A stretch of DNA of 25,962 nucleotides from a bacterium (lineage in GTDB: Bacteria > Pseudomonadota > Alphaproteobacteria > Rs-D84): NCBI GenBank assembly GCA_014802705.1, contig JAAVBR010000005.1:1-25962 (forward strand), in the 5' to 3' direction. Position 1 is the stretch's first letter, and the number at the start of each line of letters is the position of its first letter. Positions 1 through 7,088 of this stretch are shown here, piece after piece. The translations under genes were made by a program, and so were the position numbers. The notes under the pieces were generated by a model. That model saw only the letters and a list, made by a program, of their open reading frames with translations, had not been told where the DNA came from and did not search any database.

Positions 1-2
1 CC

Positions 3-136
3 CTTGTCACTCCCGCGCAGGCGGGAGTGGGTCTATAAAATTAAAAGAACGGTGCTTTAGGTTAGAAGACCCTATTCCCGCACCGGGTCCCGCGCAAACA
101 AGGTTTGCGTGGGTGGTTCCACGCGGGAATGACAAG
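3..136. repeat. Inverted-repeat element (REP/MITE-like) at window start
   Basis: Positions 3-17 (CTTGTCACTCCCGCG) are matched in inverted orientation by 122-136 (CGCGGGAATGACAAG) with one mismatch. Inner palindromes are GCGCAGGCGGG and a TTTGCGTGGG/CCACGCGGG pairing. The CTTGTCATTCCCGCG type of end is common in dispersed non-coding repeats of proteobacteria. No coding sequence is credible here. Whether it is mobile cannot be judged from one copy. Confidence 0.6.
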
Positions 137-179
137 AGTAAAGTTCTTTATTTCCAAGTACTAGACCACTCCAGAACAC

Positions 180-252
180 AATGGATCCCGACCACGTACC
201 ACGGCAGCGAACCCTGTTCGCGCGGGGCCCGGGCGTCGGGATGACGGCACGT
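180..252. repeat. Second palindromic element
   Basis: GATCCCGAC near 186-193 faces GTCGGGATGAC near 235-244, around an inner hairpin GCGAACCCTGTTCGC. With the element at 3-136 it fills most of the gene-free first 377 bases. A 70-codon reading frame crosses it on the minus strand, but its sequence is that of the translated palindrome. I see no gene between 1 and 377. Confidence 0.45.
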
Positions 253-338
253 GCGTGGGATCAGTTCCCCCTCATATACAAAAAAAAGGGAAGCAACCAG
301 CATAAGGCGGCCCCACCGGAATAAAATTGATCTTTTTA

Positions 339-367
339 TTGGAAATTGGGAATAAATCATGTATAAT
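339..367 (+). promoter_or_regulatory. Sigma70-type promoter of tRNA-Arg
   Basis: TTGGAA at 339-344, a 17-base spacer, and a perfect TATAAT at 362-367. The -10 box ends 10 bases before the mature tRNA. Confidence 0.7.
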
Positions 368-377
368 CAGCCGTAAC

Positions 378-454
378 GCGCCCATAGCTCAGCTGGATAG
401 AGCATCGGATTTCTAATCCGCAGGTCGCAGGTTCGAATCCTGCTGGGCGCGCCA
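378..454 (+). tRNA. tRNA-Arg (anticodon TCT)
   Basis: A full cloverleaf can be drawn. The acceptor stem GCGCCCA (378-384) pairs with TGGGCGC (444-450), with discriminator G and an encoded CCA at 452-454. The D stem is GCTC/GAGC. The anticodon loop TTTCTAA at 410-416 has anticodon TCT at 412-414. The T arm contains GGTTCGAATCC. The anticodon decodes AGA and AGG, so the gene is tRNA-Arg(UCU). The outermost anticodon-stem pair (405 with 421) is T against C, a mismatch. Partial copies of the 3' end occur downstream at 511-523 (inverted) and 644-655 (direct). Confidence 0.95.
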
Positions 455-655
455 GGTTAAAACAAGAAACACCCCCGAACGGGGTGTTTCTTGTTTTAAA
501 ATAGTAAAGACGCCCAGCAGGATCGGCATTCGGCGGTCAGCCGGATGCCAATACGAAGACGAACAATTTTACAAAAATCCAAAAAACGGATGTGTTTAAT
601 CAGAGTTTTTTGTGATTTTTGTTATTGTTTGTCGAGGGGGAAACTGGGCGCGCCA
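443..655. repeat. Duplicated tRNA 3'-end sequences, possible attachment-site remnant
   Basis: CTGGGCGCGCCA at 443-454 (last 12 bases of the tRNA with CCA) is repeated exactly and directly at 644-655. The 13 bases at 511-523 (CGCCCAGCAGGAT) are the exact reverse complement of 437-449. Between them, 525-549 form a hairpin (GGCATTCGGC / GCCGGATGCC). Direct repetition of a tRNA 3' end is the usual trace of an integrated element. The roughly 200 bases between the copies are too short for an element, so this would be a scar or one end of an island that includes gene A. Confidence 0.45.
459..500 (+). terminator. Rho-independent terminator of tRNA-Arg
   Basis: A long hairpin, AAAACAAGAAACACCCC facing GGGGTGTTTCTTGTTTT, starts 4 bases after the tRNA CCA. 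The U-rich 3' arm ends the stem. It is nearly symmetrical, so it could also act on the minus strand. Confidence 0.85.
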
Positions 656-676
656 TAAATTTCAACATGTCTTGTA

Positions 677-1228
677 TTATGGCACGTATGAACAAATCGC
701 ATTATCTTCTATCACATAAGAACCGGTACCATCACTGAAAGTCCCCATCAGCGGGGGTATATAACAATCCCGAACACTATGGTATAGTGCTTTACCCCCA
801 GTCCGTCCATACCCCAAGGAACTTGCCTGAATTTGTGTCCCCCCATTCGTATACGAAAAGGTTGGACACGATTTGCAAACATCCGCAAAAAGCTCCAACG
901 AGGCACAACCTTGGGATGAACACGCGCTAAATAAGCGACTGGATGTACTTAAATCTTCGTACATATTCTCCGGACATCCAAAGAACGCATTTAGAAACAT
1001 TGGCTGGCCATTTACATAAGCCGTTACCACGATGTGCATACCATCCCGCCCGCCCTGGGATGGAAACACAACAGCTGATTCCTGGTCAAATACAGGGACC
1101 ACTCCCTGTAACTCACTGTTCTGGGACAGGGGATAATATTCCCGATACCAAATTTCAAAAACATCATTTCCCTGGGCGGGCCCGGCACACAAAAACGCGG
1201 CACACAAACCACCGTTTGCATTAGGCAT
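677..1228 (-). CDS. Cys-rich secreted-type protein, cassette gene A, start disconnected (OFF)
   Basis: This is a 183-codon frame of unknown family with many cysteines (for example CSSQGCASLELFADVCKSC) and a C-terminal DCYIPP...GSYVIEDNAICSYVP block. Such a pattern suits a disulphide-bonded surface or secreted protein. The frame opens inside a recombination-site-like repeat (ATGCCTAATGCAAACGG). No Shine-Dalgarno precedes that ATG, since the upstream bases are the complement of one. A partial hydrophobic stretch, GLCAAFLCAGPAQG, follows without a charged n-region. The missing start lies on the opposite strand at 1246-1308. Inverting 1209-1298 would fuse MRKTGIFNGNILPNLIG to residue 7 onward, giving about 194 residues with a complete signal peptide. 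Only the part left of 1209 is fixed gene sequence. As assembled I expect no secreted product. Confidence 0.7.
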   Translation of the reverse strand: MPNANGGLCAAFLCAGPAQGNDVFEIWYREYYPLSQNSELQGVVPVFDQESAVVFPSQGGRDGMHIVVTAYVNGQPMFLNAFFGCPENMYEDLSTSSRLFSACSSQGCASLELFADVCKSCPTFSYTNGGTQIQASSLGYGRTGGKALYHSVRDCYIPPLMGTFSDGTGSYVIEDNAICSYVP

Positions 1229-1298
1229 AAATTCAGGAGAAAAAGATGCGGAAAACCGGGATTTTTAATGGGAATATTTTGCCGAATCTAATCGGTCC
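1209..1298. other. Putative invertible segment A (90 bp, core to core)
   Basis: The gene-side site reads CCACCG (1209-1214) followed by TTTGCATTAGGCAT (1215-1228). The promoter-side site reads CGGTCC (1293-1298) followed by TTTGGATTAGGCAT (1299-1312). Read on opposite strands the two cores are CGGTGG and CGGTCC, so the first four bases match in inverted orientation only. The segment carries AGGAG (1235-1239) and ATG (1246-1248) on the plus strand, facing away from gene A and toward the promoter. Inversion would place ribosome binding site, ATG and signal-peptide start in frame ahead of gene A. The segment length equals that at locus B exactly. Confidence 0.72.
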
Positions 1299-1308
1299 TT
1301 TGGATTAG
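1246..1308 (+). other. Signal-peptide start module of gene A, in OFF orientation
   Basis: AGGAG at 1235-1239, a six-base spacer, then ATG. The module encodes MRKTGIFNGNILPNLIGPLD and stops at a TAG lying inside the repeat arm. The first seven residues are identical to the module at 25694 (MRKTGIF). The 20-codon length and the PLD ending are also identical. It is not a stand-alone gene: it has the positive n-region and part of the hydrophobic core of a signal peptide, and nothing follows on this strand. A leftward promoter lies beyond it, so in this orientation it is transcribed as antisense. Confidence 0.7.
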
Positions 1309-1337
1309 GCATAGTGAAATCCGCCCCAACCCCAGCA

Positions 1338-1366
1338 ATTATACCATGTTGCGCGCATACACGCAA
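1338..1366 (-). promoter_or_regulatory. Promoter of locus A, with inverted repeat GTTGCG/CGCAAC
   Basis: On the minus strand: TTGCGT (1366-1361), 17 bases, TATAAT (1343-1338). Transcription would enter the invertible segment and then gene A. GTTGCG and CGCAAC form a 6-bp inverted repeat over the -35 box and spacer. The B promoter (25786-25814) shares the CGCGCAAC-TGGTATAAT layout, which suggests a common regulator. Confidence 0.75.
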
Positions 1367-1372
1367 CATAAA

Positions 1373-1397
1373 AAAGCCGCCGTTTATCGGCGGCTTT
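1373..1397. terminator. Bidirectional terminator between locus A and tspO
   Basis: AAAGCCGCCG and CGGCGGCTTT form a perfect 10-bp stem with a five-base loop. It is followed by TAATTTATTTT on the plus strand and by TTTTTT on the minus strand. It lies just upstream of the promoter of A and insulates it from tspO. Confidence 0.75.
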
Positions 1398-1446
1398 AAT
1401 TTATTTTCTGGCAATGGTTCCTAAGGTCCCCGGGGAAAACGCGTGG

Positions 1447-1452
1447 TATAAT
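1447..1452 (+). promoter_or_regulatory. Extended -10 promoter of tspO
   Basis: TGGTATAAT: a perfect TATAAT with the upstream TGn extension, 26 bases before the ATG at 1479. No good -35 box is seen at the right distance, which is usual for extended -10 promoters. Confidence 0.5.
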
Positions 1453-1478
1453 GCCCCATATATAAAAAAGGAATCGTG

Positions 1479-1952
1479 ATGAAACAGTTTTTTAAATTTA
1501 TTTGGGCGCAAATTGTATCGTTCTTGCCGGGGGCGACGGGGATTATGTTCACGCCGTCGGGGAATAATTCCGCATGGTATAACGCGTTGCATAAATCCGC
1601 CCTGACCCCCGCCGGGTGGTTTTTTGGGGCCGCATGGACGGTGCTGTATTTTCTGTTGGGGTGGGCGCTGTATCTGATTATGAAAAATTCCCGACCCTGG
1701 CAACAAAAGATCCGGGCCTATACCCTGTTTGGGATTCATTTGTTTTTAAATGCCCTGTGGACATATTGGTTCTTTGGGGCGCATTTGATGGATATTTCGC
1801 TGGTGGTGTTGGCGGTCTTGCTGGGCGTCGCCATTTGGATGATGCGTGTGTTTCGGACCATCGATCGGCGCGCCGGCAATCTGGTTTGGCCCTATATTAT
1901 ATGGCTGGGGTTTGCACTGTATTTAAACGGGGCGATTGTCTATATGAACTAA
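1479..1952 (+). CDS. tspO: TspO/MBR family tryptophan-rich sensory protein
   Basis: A 157-residue inner-membrane protein with five predicted helices, the normal size for the TspO/peripheral benzodiazepine receptor family. Family marks are WYNALHKSALTPAGWFFGAAWTVLY near residues 30-55, LNALWTYWFFG near 90-100, and the Trp-rich C-terminal part with NLVWPYIIWLGFALYLNG. Bacterial TspO proteins bind tetrapyrroles and affect porphyrin handling and stress responses; the exact role here is unknown. The ATG at 1479 has AGGA six bases upstream. A GTG at 1476 is in frame but too close to it. The stop codon overlaps that of the convergent ftsB-like gene. Confidence 0.9.
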   Translation: MKQFFKFIWAQIVSFLPGATGIMFTPSGNNSAWYNALHKSALTPAGWFFGAAWTVLYFLLGWALYLIMKNSRPWQQKIRAYTLFGIHLFLNALWTYWFFGAHLMDISLVVLAVLLGVAIWMMRVFRTIDRRAGNLVWPYIIWLGFALYLNGAIVYMN

Positions 1953-2275
1953 ATCTTTAAAATCTTGAAATTCGGATCCCCGATATTCAGGTATTTTAAC
2001 CCCAGTTCTTCGACATAGTCCGCGGAATAGCCCTGTAACAGATCAATATCCCGCCGCAATGCGTTTTGGCGTTCAACCTCACTCGTCAACTGTTGCTGTT
2101 CCGCGTCCAGGCGCCAAATGCCCATCACGAAGTTTTGGACAGTCACCTCGCCAAAAAAGACGCGGCCAAACATCACCAACGCAAACAGCGTCAGGAAAAT
2201 GCCCGCCTTGCCCCGCAAACCGCCGCGCCAGGCGCGACCCAAAAAGCCAAAGAAATTTTTGATTTTTTCTTTCAT
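1949..2275 (-). CDS. FtsB/DivIC-type septum formation initiator
   Basis: About 108 residues: a short cytoplasmic basic N-terminus, one membrane helix (about AGIFLTLFALVMFGRVFF), then a coiled coil (LDAEQQQLTSEVERQNALRRDIDLLQ), and a C-terminal YVEELGLKYLNIGDPNFKIL. This layout matches FtsB/DivIC bitopic division proteins, which join FtsL and FtsQ at the septum. I chose the ATG at 2275 (MKEKIKNFFGF). An upstream ATG at 2305 would overlap the divergent dus gene. The chosen ATG starts exactly 7 bases after a TATAAT, so the message may be leaderless. It is a small, poorly conserved family, so the subfamily is uncertain. Confidence 0.75.
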   Translation of the reverse strand: MKEKIKNFFGFLGRAWRGGLRGKAGIFLTLFALVMFGRVFFGEVTVQNFVMGIWRLDAEQQQLTSEVERQNALRRDIDLLQGYSADYVEELGLKYLNIGDPNFKILKI

Positions 2276-2282
2276 CGGTGGC

Positions 2283-2311
2283 ATTATATCACAAATGTTT
2301 GACAATCATAA
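2283..2311 (-). promoter_or_regulatory. Promoter of the ftsB-like gene, overlapping the dus start
   Basis: Minus-strand TATAAT (2288-2283), 17 bases downstream of a weak TTATGA. The ATG follows after 7 bases, so the predicted transcription start coincides with the start codon. The complementary bases could serve as -10 box for the divergent dus gene. Confidence 0.45.
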
Positions 2312-3218
2312 TCAAATTTTTGCCGCGCCCCTGGCCGGCGTCACAGACAAACCGTTTCGCGCCCTGGTGCGGCGCTTTGCGCCCGACGCCCGATTGGTGA
2401 CGGAAATGATTTCGTGTCATTCCCTGGTTGGGGGACACCGCAATTGCCTGCGTAATTTTGACGATTACCGGGACGAAGGTCCCATCGGCGCCCAGATATT
2501 CGGGGCCGATCCCGCCGTCATGGCCGACGCGGCCAAGATTCTGGCCGACGCGGGGGCGAATTGGATCGACATCAATATGGGGTGCCCCGTGCCCAAGGTT
2601 GCCACCCGCGCCGGCGCAGGGGCGTTTTTGATGCGGGATCATGCGTTGGCCGGGAAAATCATTTATGCGGTGGCGCGGGCCGTATCCATTCCTGTGTCCA
2701 TCAAGACGCGCCTGGGGTGGGACGACGAACACCGCGATTGGGCGGATTTAATCCGCGTGGCGGCCGAAAATGGGGCGGCGTTTGCCGCCCTGCACGGGCG
2801 GACGCGCGCCCAATTATATGTGGGGCCGGCCACCCTGCCCCGTGTTATCAACAGCCCCATTCCCATCATTGCCAATGGCGATTTGGCCACCGGGTCAGAT
2901 GTGGCGCGCGTCGCAGAATTGGGCTATGCCGGGGCGATGATTGGGCGCGCCATGCTGGGGCGGCCATGGATTTTGGGGACATTGATGGGGGGCGCGGCGC
3001 CCCAAAATCCCGGCGACGTGGTGTTGGAACATTTGGATTTGACGTTGCGCTATTACGGGGAACGGACGGGGGTGCCCCTGTTTCGCAAGCATGCCGCGTG
3101 GTACAGCGCCGGGATGAAAAACGCGACCGATTTTCGCATTCGGGTCAACCAGATGACCGATGCGGCGACCCTGCGGGCGGCAATTGCTGAATTTTGGGGT
3201 TGCGTTGCCGCGCAATAA
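2295..3218 (+). CDS. dusB: tRNA-dihydrouridine synthase (DusB/NifR3 type)
   Basis: 307 residues, the typical size. This FMN enzyme reduces specific uridines in the tRNA D loop using NAD(P)H. The N-terminus IFAAPLAGVTDKPFRALVRRF is the FMN-barrel start. GAQIFG lies near residue 65. NMGCPVPKV at 95-102 holds the catalytic Cys97. IKTRLGWDD, ALHGRTRAQLY and IIANGDL with GAMIGRAMLGRPWIL are the remaining barrel and phosphate-binding motifs. The frame is open further upstream, but the ATG at 2295 starts just before the conserved barrel and the longer form would run through the divergent gene. DusB is preferred to DusA or DusC by overall pattern. Confidence 0.9.
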   Translation: MFDNHNQIFAAPLAGVTDKPFRALVRRFAPDARLVTEMISCHSLVGGHRNCLRNFDDYRDEGPIGAQIFGADPAVMADAAKILADAGANWIDINMGCPVPKVATRAGAGAFLMRDHALAGKIIYAVARAVSIPVSIKTRLGWDDEHRDWADLIRVAAENGAAFAALHGRTRAQLYVGPATLPRVINSPIPIIANGDLATGSDVARVAELGYAGAMIGRAMLGRPWILGTLMGGAAPQNPGDVVLEHLDLTLRYYGERTGVPLFRKHAAWYSAGMKNATDFRIRVNQMTDAATLRAAIAEFWGCVAAQ

Positions 3219-3251
3219 TTTCTATGATACGGGACAAAAGGTGTTTCAAGG

Positions 3252-4121
3252 ATGGAAAGCAAAATGACAGAAAACAATACAACCGAAATGACTGCGGCAC
3301 AAATGCTGCTGAATGCGCGTACAACCGGCCGGCGCAAACGTGAATTGGCCACCATTGCCAAGCAATTGTGCATTCGCGAAGAATTTTTAGAGGCCTTGGA
3401 AAACGGTGATTATCACAAGATTCCCGAATTGGTCTATGTCCTGGGCTTTGCCCGGAATTACGCCATGGAATTGGGTCTGGACCCCGAAGAAATCGTGGCC
3501 AAGATCAAACGTGAAATGGGCATGGGCCCGGACGCAGAATCAGATTCGGATGACGCCGCCGAAGAAGATGTGAATCCCGTCGCGGCGCCCAAGGCATCCG
3601 GCGCCCGCTGGGGCAAGCGTGCCATGATTTGGGCAAAAAAATACCGGCTGTGGATTGCCGGGGGGGCAGTCTTGGTGATTGCGGCCGTGGCGGCGGGGGT
3701 CATCTGGATGACAATGCGCCCGACCGTTTTGCCGGAAACCGGGGCGGCGGACAATGCGCCGGTGGCCGCGGTGGTGGCAACGGATGCAACGCCGACATAT
3801 AACCTGGCGGTGCGGGAACGCTTTGGCACCGAAAACGCCGACAGCGCCGATATCGTTTTACAGGCCAATCAAGAGGCTTGGATTAAAATCGAAGATCCCC
3901 GTGGCAACAATGTGTTCAGCCGCGTTTTGGTCCCGGGCGACATTTACTATGTACCGGCCGGCGGTCGGCACAAGGCGACATTTGGTAATGCCGGTGGCGT
4001 AGACATTTGGGTCAACGGCCGTTTGGCCCCACGGGTGGGGCCCGACCATGTGCGGCGCGCAGGCATCGTGTTAAACGCGGCCAGTTTATTGCCGGCATCC
4101 GCACCCGCGGTCCAGCCGTAA
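3252..4121 (+). CDS. RodZ-like protein: cytoplasmic HTH, one membrane helix, DUF4115
   Basis: 289 residues. Residues about 14-90 are a RodZ-type helix-turn-helix (ELATIAKQLCIREEFLEALENGDYHKIPELVYVLGFARNYA). An acidic linker follows (DSDDAAEEDV), then one membrane helix at about 133-155. A periplasmic beta domain of DUF4115 type comes last (ANQEAWIKIEDPRGNNVFSRVLVPGDIYYVP...VDIWVNG). In rod-shaped bacteria RodZ links MreB to the elongation machinery. Start codons at 3252 and 3264 are both possible; AAGGA at 3248-3252 would serve the second, AAAAGG at 3236 the first. It lies 33 bases after dus and is followed by a terminator. Confidence 0.85.
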   Translation: MESKMTENNTTEMTAAQMLLNARTTGRRKRELATIAKQLCIREEFLEALENGDYHKIPELVYVLGFARNYAMELGLDPEEIVAKIKREMGMGPDAESDSDDAAEEDVNPVAAPKASGARWGKRAMIWAKKYRLWIAGGAVLVIAAVAAGVIWMTMRPTVLPETGAADNAPVAAVVATDATPTYNLAVRERFGTENADSADIVLQANQEAWIKIEDPRGNNVFSRVLVPGDIYYVPAGGRHKATFGNAGGVDIWVNGRLAPRVGPDHVRRAGIVLNAASLLPASAPAVQP

Positions 4122-4146
4122 AAACACCGACAAATCATAGGAATAT

Positions 4147-4172
4147 AAAGGGCGAATTTTATTCGCCCTTTT
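4147..4172 (+). terminator. Rho-independent terminator after the RodZ-like gene
   Basis: AAAGGGCGAAT and ATTCGCCCTTT form an 11-bp stem ending in a T run. It separates the dus/RodZ-like pair from uvrA. Confidence 0.85.
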
Positions 4173-4175
4173 CGG

Positions 4176-4203
4176 TTGAATTTTTCGTTTTTTAGCCTAT
4201 ATT
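4176..4203 (+). promoter_or_regulatory. Promoter of the uvrA cluster
   Basis: TTGAAT (4176-4181), a 16-base spacer, TATATT (4198-4203). The ATG follows after exactly 7 bases, so the predicted transcription start is the A of the start codon (leaderless message). No LexA-type box was recognised. Confidence 0.5.
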
Positions 4204-4210
4204 GGATAGC

Positions 4211-7069
4211 ATGAATACAATAAAAATACGCGGCGCGCGCGAAAACAATCTTAAAAACATTGATCTGGATATCCCCAAGAATAAACTGGTGGTCTTTACC
4301 GGTGTTTCGGGGTCGGGAAAATCATCCTTGGCCTTTAACACAATTTATGCCGAAGGCCAACGGCGTTATGTCGAATCCCTGTCGTCATATGCGCGGCAAT
4401 TCTTGGACATGCAAAAGAAGCCTGATGTCGATATGATCGAAGGACTGGCCCCGGCCATTTCCATTGAACAAAAGACGACATCCAAAAACCCGCGTTCAAC
4501 CGTCGGCACCGTGACCGAAATTTATGATTATTTCCGCCTGTTGTGGGCGCGAATCGGTGTTCCCCATTCCCCGGTGACGGGGTTACCCATTCAATCCCAG
4601 ACCATCGGGGAAATGGTGGAATGGACCCAGAAAATTCCCGCCGGGACCAAGATTTATATCATGGCGCCGCTGGTCCGCGACCGCAAAGGGGAATATCGCA
4701 AGGAAATCGCATTCTTGATCAAACAGGGATATACCCGCGCGATTATCGATGGGGACCTGTACGATTTGGCGTCGGTGCCGGCGTTGGATAAAAATAAAAA
4801 GCATAATATTTTCGTCATTGTTGATCGTATGCAGATTCCGGCCGAAAAATTAAATGACGCCGACCAAGAAGAATTTAATTCCCGCATGTATGCGTCGTTC
4901 GAAGGATCCCTGCGCCTGGTGCCGGGGTCGGTTTTGGTACGGCGCCTGGACACCAACGAAGACATTTTGTATTCCCAAAACTATGCCTGTCCAGTCAGTG
5001 GTTTTACCGTGCCGAAAATCGAACCGCGCCTGTTTTCTTTTAACGCGCCGATGGGGGCGTGCACGGCGTGCGACGGGTTGGGCGTGCAAATGAACATGTC
5101 CCCGGATTTGATTGTGCCGGATCCCTCTAAATCCATCTTGGACGGGGCGATTGCACCGTGGTCGCGTGGCGGCATGCTTAGCCAGTTTGAGCATCTGATG
5201 GATGCGCTGCATAAAAAATTTAAAATCCCGTTGACCAAGCCGTGGCATACACTGACCGATGAACAAAAGAACCTGATTCTGTACGGCACCGGCGACGAAC
5301 CCGTCAAAATTACGTGGAACGGTTACGTTTATGAAAAACCGTACGAAGGCGTCATTCCCAACATCGAACGCCGCTGGCGTGAATCGGATTCAGAGGCGAT
5401 GCGTGTCGAATTATCCAAGTATCAGGCACAAAAGCCCTGTCCGATGTGTCATGGGAAACGTTTGAATATCCAGGCCCTGTGCGTTAAAATCAATGGCATG
5501 GACATCATGGACGTCAGCGACATGTCCGTTGATGACGCCATCAAATGGTTTATGGACCTGCCCCTGCATTTGGGGCAAAAGGACAACGATATTGCCCGCG
5601 TGATCCTGCGCGAGATTACCAGTCGCCTGCAATTTTTACAGAACGTGGGATTGGGGTATTTAACCCTGTCGCGGATGGCCGGCACCCTGTCAGGGGGCGA
5701 GGCACAACGCATCCGCCTGGCGTCACAAATCGGCAGTGGTCTGTCCGGCGTGCTGTACGTTTTGGACGAACCGTCGATCGGCCTGCACCAAAGCGATAAT
5801 GACAAATTGTTGGACACGTTAAAAATGCTGCGTGACAAAGACAACACCGTCATCGTGGTGGAACACGACGAAGACGCCATGCGCGCGGCGGATTATTTGG
5901 TGGATATCGGGCGCAACGCCGGCATCAACGGGGGAAACATTGTGGCCGCCGGCACACCGGCCGATGTCATTAAAAACAAAAATTCCCTGACGGGGCAATA
6001 TTTGTCCGGAAAAAAGAAGATTGATGTTCCCAAAAAACGCCGCCCCGGCAACGGCCAATCCATCACCATCCAGGGCGCACGTGAAAACAACCTGAAAAAT
6101 ATCGACGTTGAATTTCCGTTGGGAAAATTCGTCGCCCTGACGGGGGTATCGGGATCGGGAAAATCCACATTGTTGTTGGACACGCTGTATCCGGCACTGA
6201 TGCGCGCGCTGTATAATTCCAAACTGGAAACCGGGGCGCACGACATCATTCGCGGCATGGAAAACATCGACAAAGTCGTCGACATTGACCAATCGCCCAT
6301 CGGCCGCACCCCGCGCAGTAACCCGGCAACATACACCGGGGTCTTTACCAACATCCGCGATTTCTTTGCCGCCCTGCCCGAGGCCAAGGCCCGCGGCTAT
6401 TCATCCGGGCGATTTTCATTCAATATCAAGGGCGGCCGGTGCGAGGCCTGTCAAGGCGACGGCCAGATCAAGATTGAAATGAATTTCTTGGCCGACGTGT
6501 ATGTGGAATGCGATCGCTGTCACGGGGCGCGATATAACGACGAAACCCTGACCGTGAAATACAAGGGCAAATCCATCGCCGACGTCTTGAACATGACGGT
6601 GGACGAAGCCTATCGGTTCTTTGTAAACGTCCCCCAGATCGCGCGCAAATTGGAATTATTGAAACGCGTGGGGTTGGATTACATCAAACTGGGGCAAAGT
6701 TCCTTGGATCTGTCGGGGGGCGAGGCCCAGCGGATCAAATTATCCAAAGAATTGGCGGCGCGCGGCACGGGCCAAACGCTGTATATCCTGGATGAACCGA
6801 CAACGGGGTTGCATTTCGAAGACATTAAAATGTTGTTATCGGTGCTGCATGAATTGGTGGACCAAGGCAACACGGTCATTGTCATCGAACATAATTTAGA
6901 GGTCATTAAAACCGCCGACTGGATCATCGATCTGGGGCCGACGGGTGGTCATAACGGGGGCCAGGTTGTCGCCGTCGGCACCCCGGAACAAGTGGCCGAA
7001 AACCCCGATTCTGTAACGGGGAAATATTTGAAAAAGTATTTGAAATCTGATAAAATATCCAAGAAATAA
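4211..7069 (+). CDS. uvrA: Excinuclease ABC subunit A
   Basis: 952 residues, the standard length. UvrA is the damage-sensing ATPase dimer of nucleotide excision repair. First half: Walker [13 protein letters not shown], then zinc-module region ACPVSGF...[22 protein letters not shown] signature [16 protein letters not shown] and Walker B with LDEPSIGLH. Second half: Walker [16 protein letters not shown], the second zinc finger CEACQGDG...[25 protein letters not shown] and LDEPTTGLH. In the first zinc module one expected Cys of a CPxC pair is Ser (CPVS), which I believe is normal for alphaproteobacterial UvrA. The ATG at 4211 begins the conserved [14 protein letters not shown]; the TTG nine bases upstream lies in the -10 box. 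Nineteen bases separate it from the next gene. Confidence 0.97.
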   Translation: MNTIKIRGARENNLKNIDLDIPKNKLVVFTGVSGSGKSSLAFNTIYAEGQRRYVESLSSYARQFLDMQKKPDVDMIEGLAPAISIEQKTTSKNPRSTVGTVTEIYDYFRLLWARIGVPHSPVTGLPIQSQTIGEMVEWTQKIPAGTKIYIMAPLVRDRKGEYRKEIAFLIKQGYTRAIIDGDLYDLASVPALDKNKKHNIFVIVDRMQIPAEKLNDADQEEFNSRMYASFEGSLRLVPGSVLVRRLDTNEDILYSQNYACPVSGFTVPKIEPRLFSFNAPMGACTACDGLGVQMNMSPDLIVPDPSKSILDGAIAPWSRGGMLSQFEHLMDALHKKFKIPLTKPWHTLTDEQKNLILYGTGDEPVKITWNGYVYEKPYEGVIPNIERRWRESDSEAMRVELSKYQAQKPCPMCHGKRLNIQALCVKINGMDIMDVSDMSVDDAIKWFMDLPLHLGQKDNDIARVILREITSRLQFLQNVGLGYLTLSRMAGTLSGGEAQRIRLASQIGSGLSGVLYVLDEPSIGLHQSDNDKLLDTLKMLRDKDNTVIVVEHDEDAMRAADYLVDIGRNAGINGGNIVAAGTPADVIKNKNSLTGQYLSGKKKIDVPKKRRPGNGQSITIQGARENNLKNIDVEFPLGKFVALTGVSGSGKSTLLLDTLYPALMRALYNSKLETGAHDIIRGMENIDKVVDIDQSPIGRTPRSNPATYTGVFTNIRDFFAALPEAKARGYSSGRFSFNIKGGRCEACQGDGQIKIEMNFLADVYVECDRCHGARYNDETLTVKYKGKSIADVLNMTVDEAYRFFVNVPQIARKLELLKRVGLDYIKLGQSSLDLSGGEAQRIKLSKELAARGTGQTLYILDEPTTGLHFEDIKMLLSVLHELVDQGNTVIVIEHNLEVIKTADWIIDLGPTGGHNGGQVVAVGTPEQVAENPDSVTGKYLKKYLKSDKISKK

Positions 7070-7088
7070 AAACCAAGGGAGATTATAA

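Noticed and set aside
148..360. 70-codon minus-strand frame
   Set aside because: It translates a palindromic repeat (HPDARAPREQGS-type residues), has no ribosome binding site and no family-like features.
1246..1308. The 20-codon MRKTGIF frame as a small independent peptide gene (also at 25694)
   Set aside because: Both copies stop inside the repeat arm, have no promoter on their own strand, and match half a signal peptide completed by the gene on the other side. A free peptide is less likely than a flipped start module.
2118..2294. N-terminal extension of the dus gene
   Set aside because: It would overlap the divergent ftsB-like gene, and the extension has basic, unstructured residues. The FMN barrel starts right after the ATG at 2295.
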